A DNA stretch of 64,000 bases from Allopusillimonas ginsengisoli (GCF_004153455.1 NZ_SDQE01000009.1:115602-179601), one strand, 5' to 3'; shown: positions 21,087 to 30,836, counted from the stretch's first letter. Notes: generated by a model from the letters alone, not told the origin. Numbers and translations: made by a program.

Positions 21087-21547
21087 GCGTCAAGCTCCTT
21101 ATGTCGCAACCATGCTTCGTATAAGCCTTCCTCGCCTGCCGGGCGCAGCGGTTGGAGCGGAATGGACTGGGACTGTGGCGCCTGGGTCATCTCGGCATAC
21201 AGAGCAGCCGTGGACAGCGCGTAAGGTTCGCCATCCTCGTTCGAGTAGGCAAAAAAGGCTGACTGAATCCCCGACAAATGCATCGCAGCCATGCACATGG
21301 GACAGGGATGCCCACTGGCGTAGATAACACAGCCAACCAGCCGGGGGCTACCAAATACACGGCCTGCCTCGCGTATCGCCAGCAATTCAGCATGCGCCGT
21401 GGGATCCTGGGTGCGGTGGGTTTCGTTGACGGCACGAACGACAACCGTGCCATCGCGCACCAGCACAGCGCCAAAGGGGCGCCCGCCCGCCTCGATATTG
21501 GCACGCGCTAGCGCAATGGCTTCGCGCATATAGGTTTCATGGGGCAT
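21083..21547 (-). CDS. Nucleoside/guanine deaminase (CMP/dCMP deaminase family)
   Basis: The 154-residue protein has the zinc-dependent deaminase signature TAHAE (His ligand and catalytic Glu) and PCPMCMAAM (two Cys ligands). The general shape (MREAIALARANIEAGGRPFGAVLVRDG) and the C-terminal half fit the GuaD/nucleoside-deaminase branch better than TadA, which has a different C-terminus. It would release ammonia from guanine or a related base in the cytosol. It is first in a two-gene unit with the MFS transporter. ATG start at 21547. Confidence 0.85.
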   Translation of the reverse strand: MPHETYMREAIALARANIEAGGRPFGAVLVRDGTVVVRAVNETHRTQDPTAHAELLAIREAGRVFGSPRLVGCVIYASGHPCPMCMAAMHLSGIQSAFFAYSNEDGEPYALSTAALYAEMTQAPQSQSIPLQPLRPAGEEGLYEAWLRHKELDA

Positions 21548-21735
21548 ATCGGATGTCTGCTTAAATAGGCAACCAGGTTCCGCCTGCTCGAAGGTGCAAG
21601 CTGGGCTTCCTGGCCGTGGATACGACTTAGCTGGCTACTATAGCCTCGATAGCGCATATCGCAAAATTAAATGATTGGATGTGCTTCAGTGAGAATCTCA
21701 ATACCAATTGTTAAATTTCGTCGGGCGGATTCCGA

Positions 21736-22080
21736 TTAAATAGATGCTAAATGATTCGTCCGCCTGGTCGAACGACCCCGGGAGCGGTCTGGCCCGCAGA
21801 AGCTGCGCTGGCAATGGCTGCCGGCATTGCCAGCCTGATCCCAAGGCACAACTGCCAGGATCAATGCTAGCGTGCACAGGTAAAACACAAGCAGTCGCGC
21901 GATCGTTGCACGAAAGGCCTGCTTGACGGCGCGTTCTGGATCTTCGGTCTCCGCAGCGGCGACTGCGATCATCTCGACGCTCAGGTAGCTAAAAATGGAG
22001 ATGATGACTGCCACCCATGTGCCCCACCAGCCGTTCGGAAAGAAGCCGCCATGTGAGGTGTAGGTTGAAAAACCGTACAT
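21736..22080 (-). pseudogene. Remnant of an amino-acid permease (APC/AAT family)
   Basis: Residues 1-80 of this frame (YGFSTYTSHGGFFPNGWWG, then IISIFSYLSVEMIAVAAAETEDPERAV, then ARLLVFYLCTLALILAVVPWDQAG) match the middle of AroP/ProY-type amino-acid permeases, where these helices lie after about 190 residues of N-terminal sequence that is absent here. The recognisable part ends near 21835; the last about 30 codons (SHCQRSFCGPDRSRG...) are not permease-like and the whole C-terminal half is missing too. No neighbouring frame restores it. It lies directly downstream of kynU on the same strand, where a tryptophan/kynurenine permease would make sense, so it is most likely a decayed partner of kynU. 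Confidence 0.8.
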
Positions 22081-22117
22081 GGCTGAGGTCCACGCTGTGG
22101 TGGACCGCTGTATTGCG

Positions 22118-23368
22118 TCAGGTCACGGCTGTTCTTTCCTTGAATTCGGGCCGATCCCAGGAACGGGTATCCAGAATGTCCTTGAGGGCGTCGACCGCAT
22201 CCCAGACGTCGGCGTAGCCGAGATACAGCGGGGTCAGGCCAAAGCGCAACACTTCTGGCTCGCGATAATCGCCAATCACGCCGCGCTTGATGAGTGCCTG
22301 CATCACTTCAAATCCATTGGGATGCCTGAAGCTGACATGGCTACCGCGGGTGGCATGGTTCCGGGGTGTAACCAGCGCCAAGGGGTGGGAGGCGCAGCGG
22401 TGCTGCACAAGATCGATGAACAGATCACCCAGTGCCAAGGACTTGCGGCGCACCTCAGCCATGCCAGCGTCCAGCGCAATGTCCAGGCCGCATTCAATCA
22501 GCGACATCGAGATGATGGGTTGCGTGCCGCACAGATAGCGACGCGCACCCTCGGCGGGCTCGTAGGCCACGGCCATATCGAAGGGGCGGTTATGGCCCCA
22601 CCAGCCAGAAAGCGGTTGGCGAAAATCATTGCTGAGTCGGGGCGACACCCAGATGAAGGCGGGAGAACCTGGCCCCCCATTCAGGTATTTATAGGTGCAT
22701 CCCACGGCGAAATCAGCGTCAGCCTCTGTGAGATTAACCGGCACCGCGCCGGCGGCGTGTGCCAGATCCCAGATTGTCAGCACACCGTGCTCGTGCGCAA
22801 GCGTCGTTACGCCGTTCATATCGTACATTTCGCCGCTGCGATAATTGACATGAGACAACAGTAGCACCGCTACGGTCTCATCAAGGGCCTGTTCCAGCGG
22901 TAGATCGTCATCGATCAAACGCATTTCATAGCCCTGCTGCAACAGGTCTATCATCCCCTGGATCATGTATAGGTCGGTCGGGAAGTTATCACGCTCCGAC
23001 AGAATCACGCGACGTGACGGCGCACGCTGCTGCTGAATACGCAGCGCAGCGGCCAATGCCTTGAAAATATTCAGTGACGTGGTGTCGGTAATGACAAGCT
23101 CGCCTTCTTGTGCGCCAAGCAGGCTTCCCAGCTTGTTGCCCAAGCGTGCTGGCAAATCGAACCAGCCAGCCGTGTTCCAACTTCGGATAAGCCCTGCGCC
23201 CCACTCGTGTTTGATTACATCCAGGGCCCGATCCTGGGCGCTGCGCGGAAGCACTCCCAGCGAGTTTCCATCCAAATAAATAATGCCGGGGGGAAGATCA
23301 AACTGCTGCTTGAAGGGAGCAAGGGGATCCTGACGGTCTGCGGCCAAGCAGTCTTCGCGAGTTTGCAT
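22118..23368 (-). CDS. kynU: Kynureninase
   Basis: KynU is a PLP enzyme that cleaves kynurenine to anthranilate and alanine. I place the start at the ATG at 23368, preceded by a perfect AGGAGG eight bases upstream, giving 416 residues, the usual bacterial length; an upstream ATG at 23407 would add 13 poorly conserved residues. Family segments are [35 protein letters not shown], and the PLP-lysine motif [16 protein letters not shown]. It is divergent from kynR. The other genes of the anthranilate branch (kynA, kynB) are not in the window, and a permease remnant follows. Confidence 0.95.
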   Translation of the reverse strand: MQTREDCLAADRQDPLAPFKQQFDLPPGIIYLDGNSLGVLPRSAQDRALDVIKHEWGAGLIRSWNTAGWFDLPARLGNKLGSLLGAQEGELVITDTTSLNIFKALAAALRIQQQRAPSRRVILSERDNFPTDLYMIQGMIDLLQQGYEMRLIDDDLPLEQALDETVAVLLLSHVNYRSGEMYDMNGVTTLAHEHGVLTIWDLAHAAGAVPVNLTEADADFAVGCTYKYLNGGPGSPAFIWVSPRLSNDFRQPLSGWWGHNRPFDMAVAYEPAEGARRYLCGTQPIISMSLIECGLDIALDAGMAEVRRKSLALGDLFIDLVQHRCASHPLALVTPRNHATRGSHVSFRHPNGFEVMQALIKRGVIGDYREPEVLRFGLTPLYLGYADVWDAVDALKDILDTRSWDRPEFKERTAVT

Positions 23369-23453
23369 AGGAAACGCCTCCTGAGTGAACGTATCGAGTC
23401 CCATCATGATAAAGGCGCGGTATTGGTGATAAATTGCAAATTCATGCGTCGAG

Positions 23454-23467
23454 CGAAACTATTTTCG
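23454..23467. promoter_or_regulatory. Candidate KynR operator
   Basis: The intergenic region between divergent kynU and kynR contains the palindrome CGAAA-CTAT-TTTCG in an A+T-rich context. A short interrupted palindrome between a regulator of the Lrp/AsnC family and its likely target fits an operator. This is seen by eye and not tested against a motif model. Confidence 0.4.
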
Positions 23468-23506
23468 TTATAAGTTGCGCAATAAACTTAATATTGGAAT
23501 ATCGCC

Positions 23507-23980
23507 ATGCAACCCGATGCAATAGATCATAAAATCCTTGCCCGGCTCCAGGAGAATAGCCAGCTCAGCAACCAGGATTTGGCGGAACAGGTTTCGCTGT
23601 CGCCATCCGCCTGCCTGCGCCGTGTGCGTGCCCTGGAAGAAAATGGCTTTATACGCTGCTATCGCGCCGTACTGGACGCTGACAAGCTAGGCTTTGAACT
23701 GGAAGCCATTGTGCACGTGTCGTTGGATCAGTCTCGTGCCCAGTGGAACGAAGAGTTCCAGGCGAGCATCGCCATGTACGACGAAATTACTGAGGCTTGC
23801 ATTGTGACAGGCGCCTCCAACTACATTCTGCGCGTGCATACCCGCAACCTCGCGGCCTTCTCCCGGTTTGCGGAAGATAAACTCAGCAAAATCCCGGGCG
23901 TGCGCGATCTGTGCTCTCACATCATCATGCGCAAGGTAAAAACCCGCGAAGGCATGCTGCCGTTGGCCAACTGGCGCTAA
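23507..23980 (+). CDS. kynR: Lrp/AsnC-family regulator of kynurenine catabolism
   Basis: The 157-residue protein has the N-terminal Lrp/AsnC helix-turn-helix (ILARLQENSQLSNQDLAEQVSLSPSACLRRVRALEENGFI, residues 9-50) and the C-terminal RAM effector domain (LEAIVHVSLD ... GASNYILRVHTRNLAAFSRFAEDKLSKIPGV). Divergent placement against kynU, as for KynR of Pseudomonas, points to control of kynureninase by kynurenine. Function is inferred from family and position. Confidence 0.88.
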   Translation: MQPDAIDHKILARLQENSQLSNQDLAEQVSLSPSACLRRVRALEENGFIRCYRAVLDADKLGFELEAIVHVSLDQSRAQWNEEFQASIAMYDEITEACIVTGASNYILRVHTRNLAAFSRFAEDKLSKIPGVRDLCSHIIMRKVKTREGMLPLANWR

Positions 23981-24082
23981 CGGTACAGCGCCCTGCCATA
24001 AGACTGTCGCACAAAGTGTCGCGCTTCAAGAAGAACGTGCCGCGTGAGCCGCGCCCGACATACTGGGAAAACGGTAGATGGC

Positions 24083-24114
24083 GCAGGCAAAGGGGGGCGC
24101 CCCCCTTTGCCTGC
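24083..24114. terminator. Perfect 32-bp palindrome between kynR and clpB
   Basis: A 16-base arm (GCAGGCAAAGGGGGGC) is followed at once by its exact reverse complement, with no loop. It lies between the convergent ends of kynR (23980) and clpB (24120), where a two-way terminator is expected, but no T-run follows on either strand. Confidence 0.5.
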
Positions 24115-24119
24115 CGTCG

Positions 24120-26714
24120 TCATTGCAAGGTGCGGGAAAACACGAACTCGTCCTGATCCCAGTCTACCGGCACCACATCGCGTGGGCCGAACTTGCCTTC
24201 GAGGATGAGCCGTGCGATGGGATTCTCGATGTACTGCTGGATGGCACGCTTGAGCGGCCGGGCGCCAAACACGGGGTCGAAGCCGCTGCGCGCAAGCTGC
24301 GCCAGCGCAGCATCCGAGACTTCGAGGCGCATTTCCTTCTGGGCCAGGCGAGCGCCCAGGCGTTGCAGCTGAATACGCGCGATCGACTCGATATGCTTGG
24401 CCTCAAGGCTGTGGAACACGACCACCTCGTCGATACGGTTGAGAAACTCCGGCCGGAACGATTGCTTGAGTTCGCCCCAGATGACTTCCTTGACCACATC
24501 GTAAGGCTGGCCCACCATGCTCTGGATATGATGAGATCCCAGGTTGGACGTCATGATAATCACCGTATTGCGGAAATCCACCGTACGGCCCTGCCCGTCC
24601 GTCAGCCGGCCATCGTCGAGCACCTGCAGAAGAATGTTGAACACATCGGGGTGCGCTTTTTCGATCTCGTCCAGCAGAATCACGCTATAAGGCTTGCGGC
24701 GCACCGCTTCGGTGAGGTAGCCGCCCTCCTCGTAGCCCACATAGCCAGGGGGCGCGCCGATCAGCCGGGCGACGGAGTGCTTTTCCATGAATTCGCTCAT
24801 GTCGATACGAATGAGATGATCCTCGGAATCGAACAGAAAGCTTGCCAGTGCCTTGGTAAGCTCCGTCTTGCCAACGCCGGTCGGCCCCAGGAACAGGAAA
24901 GAACCATAGGGACGGGAAGGATCGGAAAGCCCCGCGCGCGAACGGCGGATGGCGTCTGATACCAGCATGACGGCTTCGTCCTGGCCCACCACCCGCTTGT
25001 GCAGATAGTCTTCCATTTGCAGCAGCTTGTCGCGCTCGCCCTGCATCATCTTGGACACAGGAATGCCGGTGGCGCGCGAAACCACCTCGGCGATTTCCTC
25101 GGCGCCGACTTCTGTGCGCAGCAGACGCGGCTTATCGCCTTTGTCGACATCCTGCTTGCCAATCTCGGCGGCCGCCAGACGGTTTTCGAGCTCGGGCAGC
25201 TTTCCGTACTGCAGCTCTGCCAGCTTGTCGAATTGACCCTTGCGCTGCAATTCCGCCATGTCGGCGCGCGTACGCTCGATTTCTTCCTTGATGGCCTGGG
25301 AACCCTGTACAGCGGCTTTCTCGGCTTTCCAGACCTCTTCGTAGTCGTTGTATTCACGCTGCAGCGAGACGAGCTCGTCTTCGATGGCCTTGAGGCGGCG
25401 CTGCGACGATTCGTCGGTGTCTTTGTTGACCGCTTCGCGTTCGATCTTGAGCTGGATAATGCGGCGGTCCAGGCGATCCATGACTTCCGGCTTGGAGTCG
25501 ATTTCCATGCGGATGCGGGCAGCGGCCTCGTCGATGAGGTCGATGGCCTTGTCGGGCAGGAAGCGATCGGTGATGTAGCGGTTGGACAGCTCAGCCGCCG
25601 CCACGATGGCGGGGTCGGTAATGGCAACCCCATGGTGGAGTTCATAGCGTTCCTGCAATCCGCGCAGAATGGCGATGGTCGATTCGACGTCAGGTTCATT
25701 CACGAAGACTTTCTGGAACCGGCGCTCCAGCGCGGCATCCTTTTCGATGTACTTGCGGTATTCGTCCAGCGTCGTCGCGCCGATGCAGTGCAGCTCGCCG
25801 CGCGCTAGCGCCGGCTTGAGCATGTTGCCTGCGTCCATGGCGCCTTCGGCCTTGCCTGCGCCCACCATGGTGTGCATCTCGTCGATGAAGACAATGTTCT
25901 GGCCTTCGTCGTGGGAGAGTTCCTTGAGCACGGCTTTGAGGCGTTCCTCGAATTCGCCCCGGTACTTGGCGCCCGCCAGTAGCGAAGCCATGTCCAGCGA
26001 CAGAACGCGCTTGCCCTTGAGTGTTTCGGGTACTTCGTTGTTGATGATGCGTTGCGCAAGCCCTTCCACAATGGCCGTCTTGCCGACACCAGGCTCACCG
26101 ATCAGTACGGGATTGTTCTTGGTGCGACGCTGCAATATTTGTATGGCGCGTCGGATTTCGTCGTCTCGACCGATGACCGGGTCCAACTTGCCCTGCGAGG
26201 CAAGTTCCGTGACATCGGTTGTGTATTTGCTGAGCGCCTCGCGATTGGATTCGCCTTCGGAGTCCGACACGGATGCACCGCCACGAACCGCATCGATGGC
26301 CGCTTCGAGCGCCGGACGCTGCAACCCTGCGTCGCGCAGAATGCGGCCCGCTTCGCCTTTGTCATCGACCAGGGCAAGCAGAAAAAGCTCGCTGGCGATA
26401 TAGGTGTCGCCACGCTGGGCAGCTTCTTTTTCGGTGCGTGCCAATACGGCCTGCAATTCGCGGCTGACCTGCAGATTGCCCTCCGCCCCCTGTACTTGCG
26501 GCAGCGCTTTGATCTGGGCGTGGACCGCCGGCAAAACCCGATTGGCGGCGACGCCGGCACGCGCCAGCAGGCTGGCGGCCCCGCTGTCGCTATCGGACAG
26601 GAGCGCCGACAGCACGTGTGCAGGCTCTATGTAAGGATTGTCGTTTGTTACAGCCAGGCTTTGCGCATCTGCGACCGCCCGCTGAAACTTCGTTGTAAGT
26701 TTGTCGAATCGCAT
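24120..26714 (-). CDS. clpB: ATP-dependent disaggregase ClpB
   Basis: ClpB is the AAA+ chaperone that pulls aggregated proteins apart together with DnaK. The 864-residue protein has the N-terminal Clp_N repeats ([21 protein letters not shown]), AAA1 with Walker [10 protein letters not shown] near residue 205, the coiled-coil middle domain (about 400-530, [20 protein letters not shown]), and AAA2 with Walker [10 protein letters not shown]. There is no ClpP-binding IGF loop, as expected for ClpB. Length is normal. A heat-shock type promoter lies upstream (26763-26791). Confidence 0.97.
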   Translation of the reverse strand: MRFDKLTTKFQRAVADAQSLAVTNDNPYIEPAHVLSALLSDSDSGAASLLARAGVAANRVLPAVHAQIKALPQVQGAEGNLQVSRELQAVLARTEKEAAQRGDTYIASELFLLALVDDKGEAGRILRDAGLQRPALEAAIDAVRGGASVSDSEGESNREALSKYTTDVTELASQGKLDPVIGRDDEIRRAIQILQRRTKNNPVLIGEPGVGKTAIVEGLAQRIINNEVPETLKGKRVLSLDMASLLAGAKYRGEFEERLKAVLKELSHDEGQNIVFIDEMHTMVGAGKAEGAMDAGNMLKPALARGELHCIGATTLDEYRKYIEKDAALERRFQKVFVNEPDVESTIAILRGLQERYELHHGVAITDPAIVAAAELSNRYITDRFLPDKAIDLIDEAAARIRMEIDSKPEVMDRLDRRIIQLKIEREAVNKDTDESSQRRLKAIEDELVSLQREYNDYEEVWKAEKAAVQGSQAIKEEIERTRADMAELQRKGQFDKLAELQYGKLPELENRLAAAEIGKQDVDKGDKPRLLRTEVGAEEIAEVVSRATGIPVSKMMQGERDKLLQMEDYLHKRVVGQDEAVMLVSDAIRRSRAGLSDPSRPYGSFLFLGPTGVGKTELTKALASFLFDSEDHLIRIDMSEFMEKHSVARLIGAPPGYVGYEEGGYLTEAVRRKPYSVILLDEIEKAHPDVFNILLQVLDDGRLTDGQGRTVDFRNTVIIMTSNLGSHHIQSMVGQPYDVVKEVIWGELKQSFRPEFLNRIDEVVVFHSLEAKHIESIARIQLQRLGARLAQKEMRLEVSDAALAQLARSGFDPVFGARPLKRAIQQYIENPIARLILEGKFGPRDVVPVDWDQDEFVFSRTLQ

Positions 26715-26762
26715 AATGATTTCACAGTTATGAAGGTGGAGCCACAGGCTCGGATACAGCTT

Positions 26763-26791
26763 ATGTGTGGACGGCAGGCCATTATTTCAAG
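26763..26791 (-). promoter_or_regulatory. Candidate sigma-32 promoter of clpB
   Basis: Read on the minus strand, CTTGAAA (26785-26791) is followed by 14 bases and CCACACAT (26763-26770), about 50 bases before the clpB start. The -35 part is a perfect match to the sigma-32 consensus CTTGAAA; the -10 part is a partial match to CCCCATNT. Confidence 0.5.
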
Positions 26792-27004
26792 GGATGGATG
26801 GCTGCTCCGCCCACCTTGGACACTGACACCGGCAACCGCAGCGCCAGGCAAAATACCACTATATTTGTTACTATTCCGGGCGTGCGCCAAACTGACGGCG
26901 CGCACGCTACAGGCCCGTTCCAAGCTTCAGAACACCTACCTACAATACGCCTAGGGCAAGCATCCTGTGCCCCACCATTCATTATTCGCCCGCGGGGCGA
27001 TATT

Positions 27005-27733
27005 ATGCAAAGACGAATATCCATCACCCCGGACGCCACCCGTTGCTCCACCTGCATGCTGAGCGAGCTATGTCTTCCCATCGGCATGTCTCGCGACGAC
27101 GTCGAAAAACTGGATGAGCTCGTGCAAGAACGTGTGCGACTGAGCAAGGGCAATACCCTGTTCAACCTGGGCGACGCCGCCGATGCCGTTTACGGCATTC
27201 GTTTTGGCTCGCTCAAGACCCAGCTCGAAGATGCCTCAGGCCATATGCAGATTACGAGCTTCCTATTGCCGGGCGAGATTATCGGCCTGGACGGACTGCT
27301 GACCAATACGCATGTTTCCAATGCCGTTGCGCTGGAAGACAGCGAGGTCTGCGTGATCCGCATACAAGAGATGGACAAGCTGTCGCGCCACCTGCCCGTC
27401 TTGCAGCAACAGTTCCGCCGGCTCATGAGCAAGGAAATCAACCGCTCTCACCAGATGGTGATGTCGCTGGGCGCCTTGCGCTCGGAACAGCGTCTGGCCG
27501 CCTTTCTGGTGAATCTGTCGCAGCGACTGACCATACTGGGCTATTCTTCGACGGAGTTCATCCTGCGCATGAGCCGCGACGAAATCGGCAACTATCTGGG
27601 GCTGACACTCGAAACCGTCAGCAGGCTGTTCTCGCGTTTTGCGCGCGAAAACCTGATTCGCATCCATCAGCGCGAAGTACGTTTGCTGGATCTGCCCGCC
27701 TTGCAGGCGCTTTCAGGCGCCGACTGCAACTAG
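27005..27733 (+). CDS. fnr: Oxygen-sensing regulator of the FNR type
   Basis: This 242-residue Crp/Fnr protein has the FNR-type cluster ligands: Cys14, Cys17 and Cys23 in RCSTCMLSELC plus a central cysteine near residue 118 (DSEVCVIRI), spaced as in E. coli FNR (20, 23, 29, 122). The cNMP-like domain follows, then a dimer helix and a C-terminal HTH with the recognition helix LTLETVSRLFSRF, whose E..SR pattern predicts binding to TTGAT-N4-ATCAA. The start at 27005 was chosen because the frame upstream of it is not conserved-looking. It is convergent with the cbb3 operon, whose promoter carries exactly that box at 34371. Confidence 0.95.
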   Translation: MQRRISITPDATRCSTCMLSELCLPIGMSRDDVEKLDELVQERVRLSKGNTLFNLGDAADAVYGIRFGSLKTQLEDASGHMQITSFLLPGEIIGLDGLLTNTHVSNAVALEDSEVCVIRIQEMDKLSRHLPVLQQQFRRLMSKEINRSHQMVMSLGALRSEQRLAAFLVNLSQRLTILGYSSTEFILRMSRDEIGNYLGLTLETVSRLFSRFARENLIRIHQREVRLLDLPALQALSGADCN

Positions 27734-27756
27734 GCCAGGCTGGATGGCATACGGGG

Positions 27757-28011
27757 CTAGCCTGACGCAGTCTCGCCAAACTCGTCCTGCGCGGGCGCCC
27801 TGGGCGCCATATGCAGGGTAAGCGCGCTCGATAGCGCCGACATCAGCCAGAATAAAAAGAAGCCGCCAGCATATACTTGCTGCCGGCTGGCCTGTATATG
27901 GCCTAAGAACACGACGTCCAGCGGATCGATCAGTGCGAATACCGTGGCGCTGGCGGCCGCTCCGACCAGGAACGATGGCCATAACACCCACATCCAGGAA
28001 CGATTACGCAT
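27757..28011 (-). CDS. Small two-helix membrane protein at the end of the cco operon
   Basis: The ATG at 28011, with AGGGGAGA just upstream, gives 84 residues with two hydrophobic segments (VLWPSFLVGAAASATVFALI and VYAGGFFLFWLMSALSSALTL) and a short polar C-terminus (PAQDEFGETASG). I do not recognise a named family. It is the last gene of the cbb3 unit, 64 bases after fixH, and small membrane proteins of this kind recur at this position in related bacteria, so a role in oxidase assembly or membrane context is possible but unproven. Confidence 0.7.
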   Translation of the reverse strand: MRNRSWMWVLWPSFLVGAAASATVFALIDPLDVVFLGHIQASRQQVYAGGFFLFWLMSALSSALTLHMAPRAPAQDEFGETASG

Positions 28012-28075
28012 AGTGTCTCCCCTTGAGCAAAAGCTGACGTAGTGTATCCAATCTCTTCGAGCCCGCCGCTTCGGG

Positions 28076-28375
28076 TCAGGGTTGCCGTGCGCCTGCAGCC
28101 AAGTCCGGCGCCTCTCTGGCCACGACCAGGCCGCGCTTGATGCCGCCGTCGCTAATCCCCTGGTCCGAAAAATTCTGCACCGCCAGGGCAATGGTGATCA
28201 TGCACCCCACCACCGCCAGGGCTGGTCCGGCCATCAGTATCCAGGGCCAGGGCTCACGCCACCACGGTCTGGACTGGTCTGCCCGGTCGGCCGCTATCTC
28301 TGCAGACTGGCCTGCATGAGCGGCCAGCTCAGACGCTGCCTGCGGCACATTATCGGCCGGTGAGTTGTCGGACAT
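28076..28375 (-). CDS. fixH: Short FixH-like protein
   Basis: The 99-residue protein has a hydrophilic N-terminus, a PWWREPWPWILMAGPALAVVG segment leading into one membrane helix, and a short tail (NFSDQGISDGGIKRGLVVAREA). The WYREPWPWILI-helix pattern and its place directly after ccoG fit FixH/CcoH, an assembly factor for cbb3 oxidase. Typical FixH is about 150-180 residues with a C-terminal periplasmic domain; that domain is missing here and there is no room for it before the next gene. A good ribosome site (AGGAG, seven bases) precedes the ATG. Confidence 0.75.
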   Translation of the reverse strand: MSDNSPADNVPQAASELAAHAGQSAEIAADRADQSRPWWREPWPWILMAGPALAVVGCMITIALAVQNFSDQGISDGGIKRGLVVAREAPDLAAGARQP

Positions 28376-28395
28376 CGATATTCTCCTGCTCGCCC

Positions 28396-29895
28396 CTATC
28401 GGGGCACATAGAAACTGGATTTTTCAGTCACCGCAATGTCACGTCCGTGATCGTAGTGGCCGATGGTTCGGATCTGAATGTCATGCAAACCTGGCTGCGA
28501 CTGGCCAGCGGGTGCCCTGACGACCACCGGCACCAATCGGTTGGACGTTGCGCCGACGTGGACGGTGTCTGCCCCGCTATCCGTGGTTTCGATGGACACG
28601 CCTGACAGTCCTTCAACCTCCAGCGTGAGGGTGACAGGCTGTTCGGACGCGTTGATGAACTGCAGCCTATAAACGTTTTCTATCATACCGCCGGGGACTT
28701 CTCGCCCTAACGCCCCTCTATCCCGTATGACGTCCATGCGCAAGGTTGTACGCGTGCTGAGCGACACGACAAACGCAATGGCAATGGCAAGCAAGATCGC
28801 CCAGTAGATCAATACCCGCGGACGCAGCACCCGCTTGCGAACCTCATTCTGGGTCAGACCCTCGGAAATGGCGCTTCCGGACGTATAACGAATCAGCCCA
28901 GACTCGTACCCCATCTTGTCCATGACCTGGTCACAGACATCGACACAGGCGCCACAGCCTATGCACATGTACTGCAGCCCGTCACGGATATCGATGCCGG
29001 TGGGACAGACCTGCACACAGAGACTGCAATCCACGCAGTCGCCCATGCCCGCTTCTTTGTGATCGATCCGGCGCGAACGTCCTCCGCGCGGTTCTCCCCG
29101 CACATGATCATAGGTAACCACAAAGGTATCATCATCCACCATGACACTCTGGAAGCGCGCATAGGGGCACATGTGTTTGCAGACTGTTTCACGCATGAAG
29201 CCTGCATTGCCCCAAGTGGCAAAAGCGTAAAACGCCATCCAGAACCATTGCCAGGGGCCCAGCGTCAACGTCAGCAGACCCATGCCCAGTTCGCGAATGG
29301 GCGCAAAATAGCCGATGAAGGTCGATCCCGTCCACCACGCAATCGCCAACCAGACAAAATGCTTGGTCGCTTTAAGGCGCACCTTGCGCCAGCTCCAGGA
29401 CGCCTCGTCGAGCCGGATGCGCGCAAGACGATCACCCTCGATCTTGCGCTCCACCCACATGAAGATTTCGGTGTAAACCGTCTGCGGACAGGCGTAACCA
29501 CAGAACAGCCTTCCGGCCATGGCTGTGAACAGGAAAAGCGCCAGCGCAGAAAGCACCAGCAATACCGCCAGATAAATCACATCTTGCGGCCAGAGCACCA
29601 TGCCGAAAATATAGAACTTGCGCGCCCCCAGATCAAACAGCACCGCCTGGCGGCCATTCCATTGCAACCATGGCAGACCATAGAAGATCACCTGGGTGAT
29701 GATCACCATGGCAATACGCCAACGCGCAAACACGCCAGAAACAGAACGAGGGTAGATTTTGCTGCGCACATCGGATAGCGCCCGCTCCACCTGCGGCGAA
29801 GCGCCTCCGGCCCGCTGGAGCCTGGGCGGCGGCCATGCCGGCGCTGCGCCTTCTTTATCCCCGGCGGCAGGTCTTGCTGCGGATTCGCTATCCAT
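28396..29895 (-). CDS. ccoG: Cytochrome c oxidase accessory protein CcoG
   Basis: CcoG (FixG/RdxA) is a membrane iron-sulfur protein needed for cbb3 oxidase assembly, with a proposed role in reducing Cu(II). The 499-residue protein has five membrane helices, the FCGYACPQTVYTEIFMWVE motif, CKHMCPYARFQ, a two-cluster ferredoxin domain (CVDCSLCVQVCPTGIDIR and MCIGCGACVDVC near residues 300-330), and a C-terminal Ig-like FixG domain. It follows ccoP by about 20 bases. Confidence 0.95.
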   Translation of the reverse strand: MDSESAARPAAGDKEGAAPAWPPPRLQRAGGASPQVERALSDVRSKIYPRSVSGVFARWRIAMVIITQVIFYGLPWLQWNGRQAVLFDLGARKFYIFGMVLWPQDVIYLAVLLVLSALALFLFTAMAGRLFCGYACPQTVYTEIFMWVERKIEGDRLARIRLDEASWSWRKVRLKATKHFVWLAIAWWTGSTFIGYFAPIRELGMGLLTLTLGPWQWFWMAFYAFATWGNAGFMRETVCKHMCPYARFQSVMVDDDTFVVTYDHVRGEPRGGRSRRIDHKEAGMGDCVDCSLCVQVCPTGIDIRDGLQYMCIGCGACVDVCDQVMDKMGYESGLIRYTSGSAISEGLTQNEVRKRVLRPRVLIYWAILLAIAIAFVVSLSTRTTLRMDVIRDRGALGREVPGGMIENVYRLQFINASEQPVTLTLEVEGLSGVSIETTDSGADTVHVGATSNRLVPVVVRAPAGQSQPGLHDIQIRTIGHYDHGRDIAVTEKSSFYVPR

Positions 29896-29915
29896 GATGC
29901 GCTATCCCTGTCTGT

Positions 29916-30836
29916 TTACCTGGCTGTGCCAGCGTCGCGATTGGTCAGCCCCCACACCCACGCCGTCAGCATGCGGATCTGATCGTCAGTCAGGATGCCT
30001 TCCTGCGCCGGCATGATGTTCTCGCGCCCCTTCAGAATGGTTTCCACAATCGCCGCTTCAGAGCTGCCGTACAGCCAGATGCCATCGGTAAGATTGGGCG
30101 CTCCGACAGCAGTATTGCCTTTGCCATCGATGCCGTGGCACGCTACGCAATAAGTCTCGAATCCGCGTTTGCCGGGCACAACGCGCAGCGCATCGCTGGC
30201 CAGGCCCGAGAGCGATCGCACATACTGTGCAATATCCGATGCCTGTGCCGGGCTGACCGCCGAGGCCCATGGCGGCATCATGCCGTGTCGACCCTTGGCA
30301 ATGGTGTGCAGAATCTGTTCAGGCTCGCCACCGTGCAGCCAGTCGCCATCCGCCAGGTTGGGAAAATTGCCCGCGCCACGCGCATCGGAGCCATGGCACT
30401 GCGCACAGTTGTTCAAAAACAGACGCTGGCCGATCTGACGCGCGTTCTCGTCGGCGGCGATTGCCGTCAATGGCATGTCGCGATAGCGGCTGTATACCGG
30501 CTCGATCTGTTCGCGCAACGCTTCCTGCTGTGCCTTGACCTGGTTGGCGGCCGTATAGCCCAGCGTACCCTTATATTCTCCCAGACCGGGGTAGAAAAAC
30601 AGGATGGCCAGCGCGACAATGCACAGCCCAAGATAGAACACGGTCCACCATCGCGGCACCGGGTTGTTCAGCTCAGTGAGGTCGCCATCCCAGACATGGC
30701 CTGTATCCTGCGCAACAGGCACTGTTTTGCCGAGCCAGGCACGCTGCGAGAACAGCAGCCATAGGCAAAATGCGATGCCGCCCAGCGTGATGATGGCAAT
30801 AAAATAGCTCCAGAAGCCGCTGACGAAATCACTCAT
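29916..30836 (-). CDS. ccoP: cbb3 oxidase diheme subunit CcoP
   Basis: CcoP brings electrons from cytochrome c to the cbb3 oxidase. The 306-residue protein has two N-terminal membrane helices (residues about 9-30 and 62-82) and two c-type heme sites, CAQCHG and CVACHG, each with a later Met ligand region (HGMMPPW and ENIMPAQEG). The start ATG overlaps the ccoQ stop as ATGA. Confidence 0.96.
   Translation of the reverse strand: MSDFVSGFWSYFIAIITLGGIAFCLWLLFSQRAWLGKTVPVAQDTGHVWDGDLTELNNPVPRWWTVFYLGLCIVALAILFFYPGLGEYKGTLGYTAANQVKAQQEALREQIEPVYSRYRDMPLTAIAADENARQIGQRLFLNNCAQCHGSDARGAGNFPNLADGDWLHGGEPEQILHTIAKGRHGMMPPWASAVSPAQASDIAQYVRSLSGLASDALRVVPGKRGFETYCVACHGIDGKGNTAVGAPNLTDGIWLYGSSEAAIVETILKGRENIMPAQEGILTDDQIRMLTAWVWGLTNRDAGTAR

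Noticed and set aside
21548..21735. Insertion sequence as cause of the permease loss
   Set aside because: No inverted repeats or transposase remains flank the fragment.
26765..27004. 80-codon N-terminal extension of Fnr
   Set aside because: The ATG at 27005 gives the standard Fnr N-terminus with the cysteine cluster; the extension looks random and runs through the clpB promoter.
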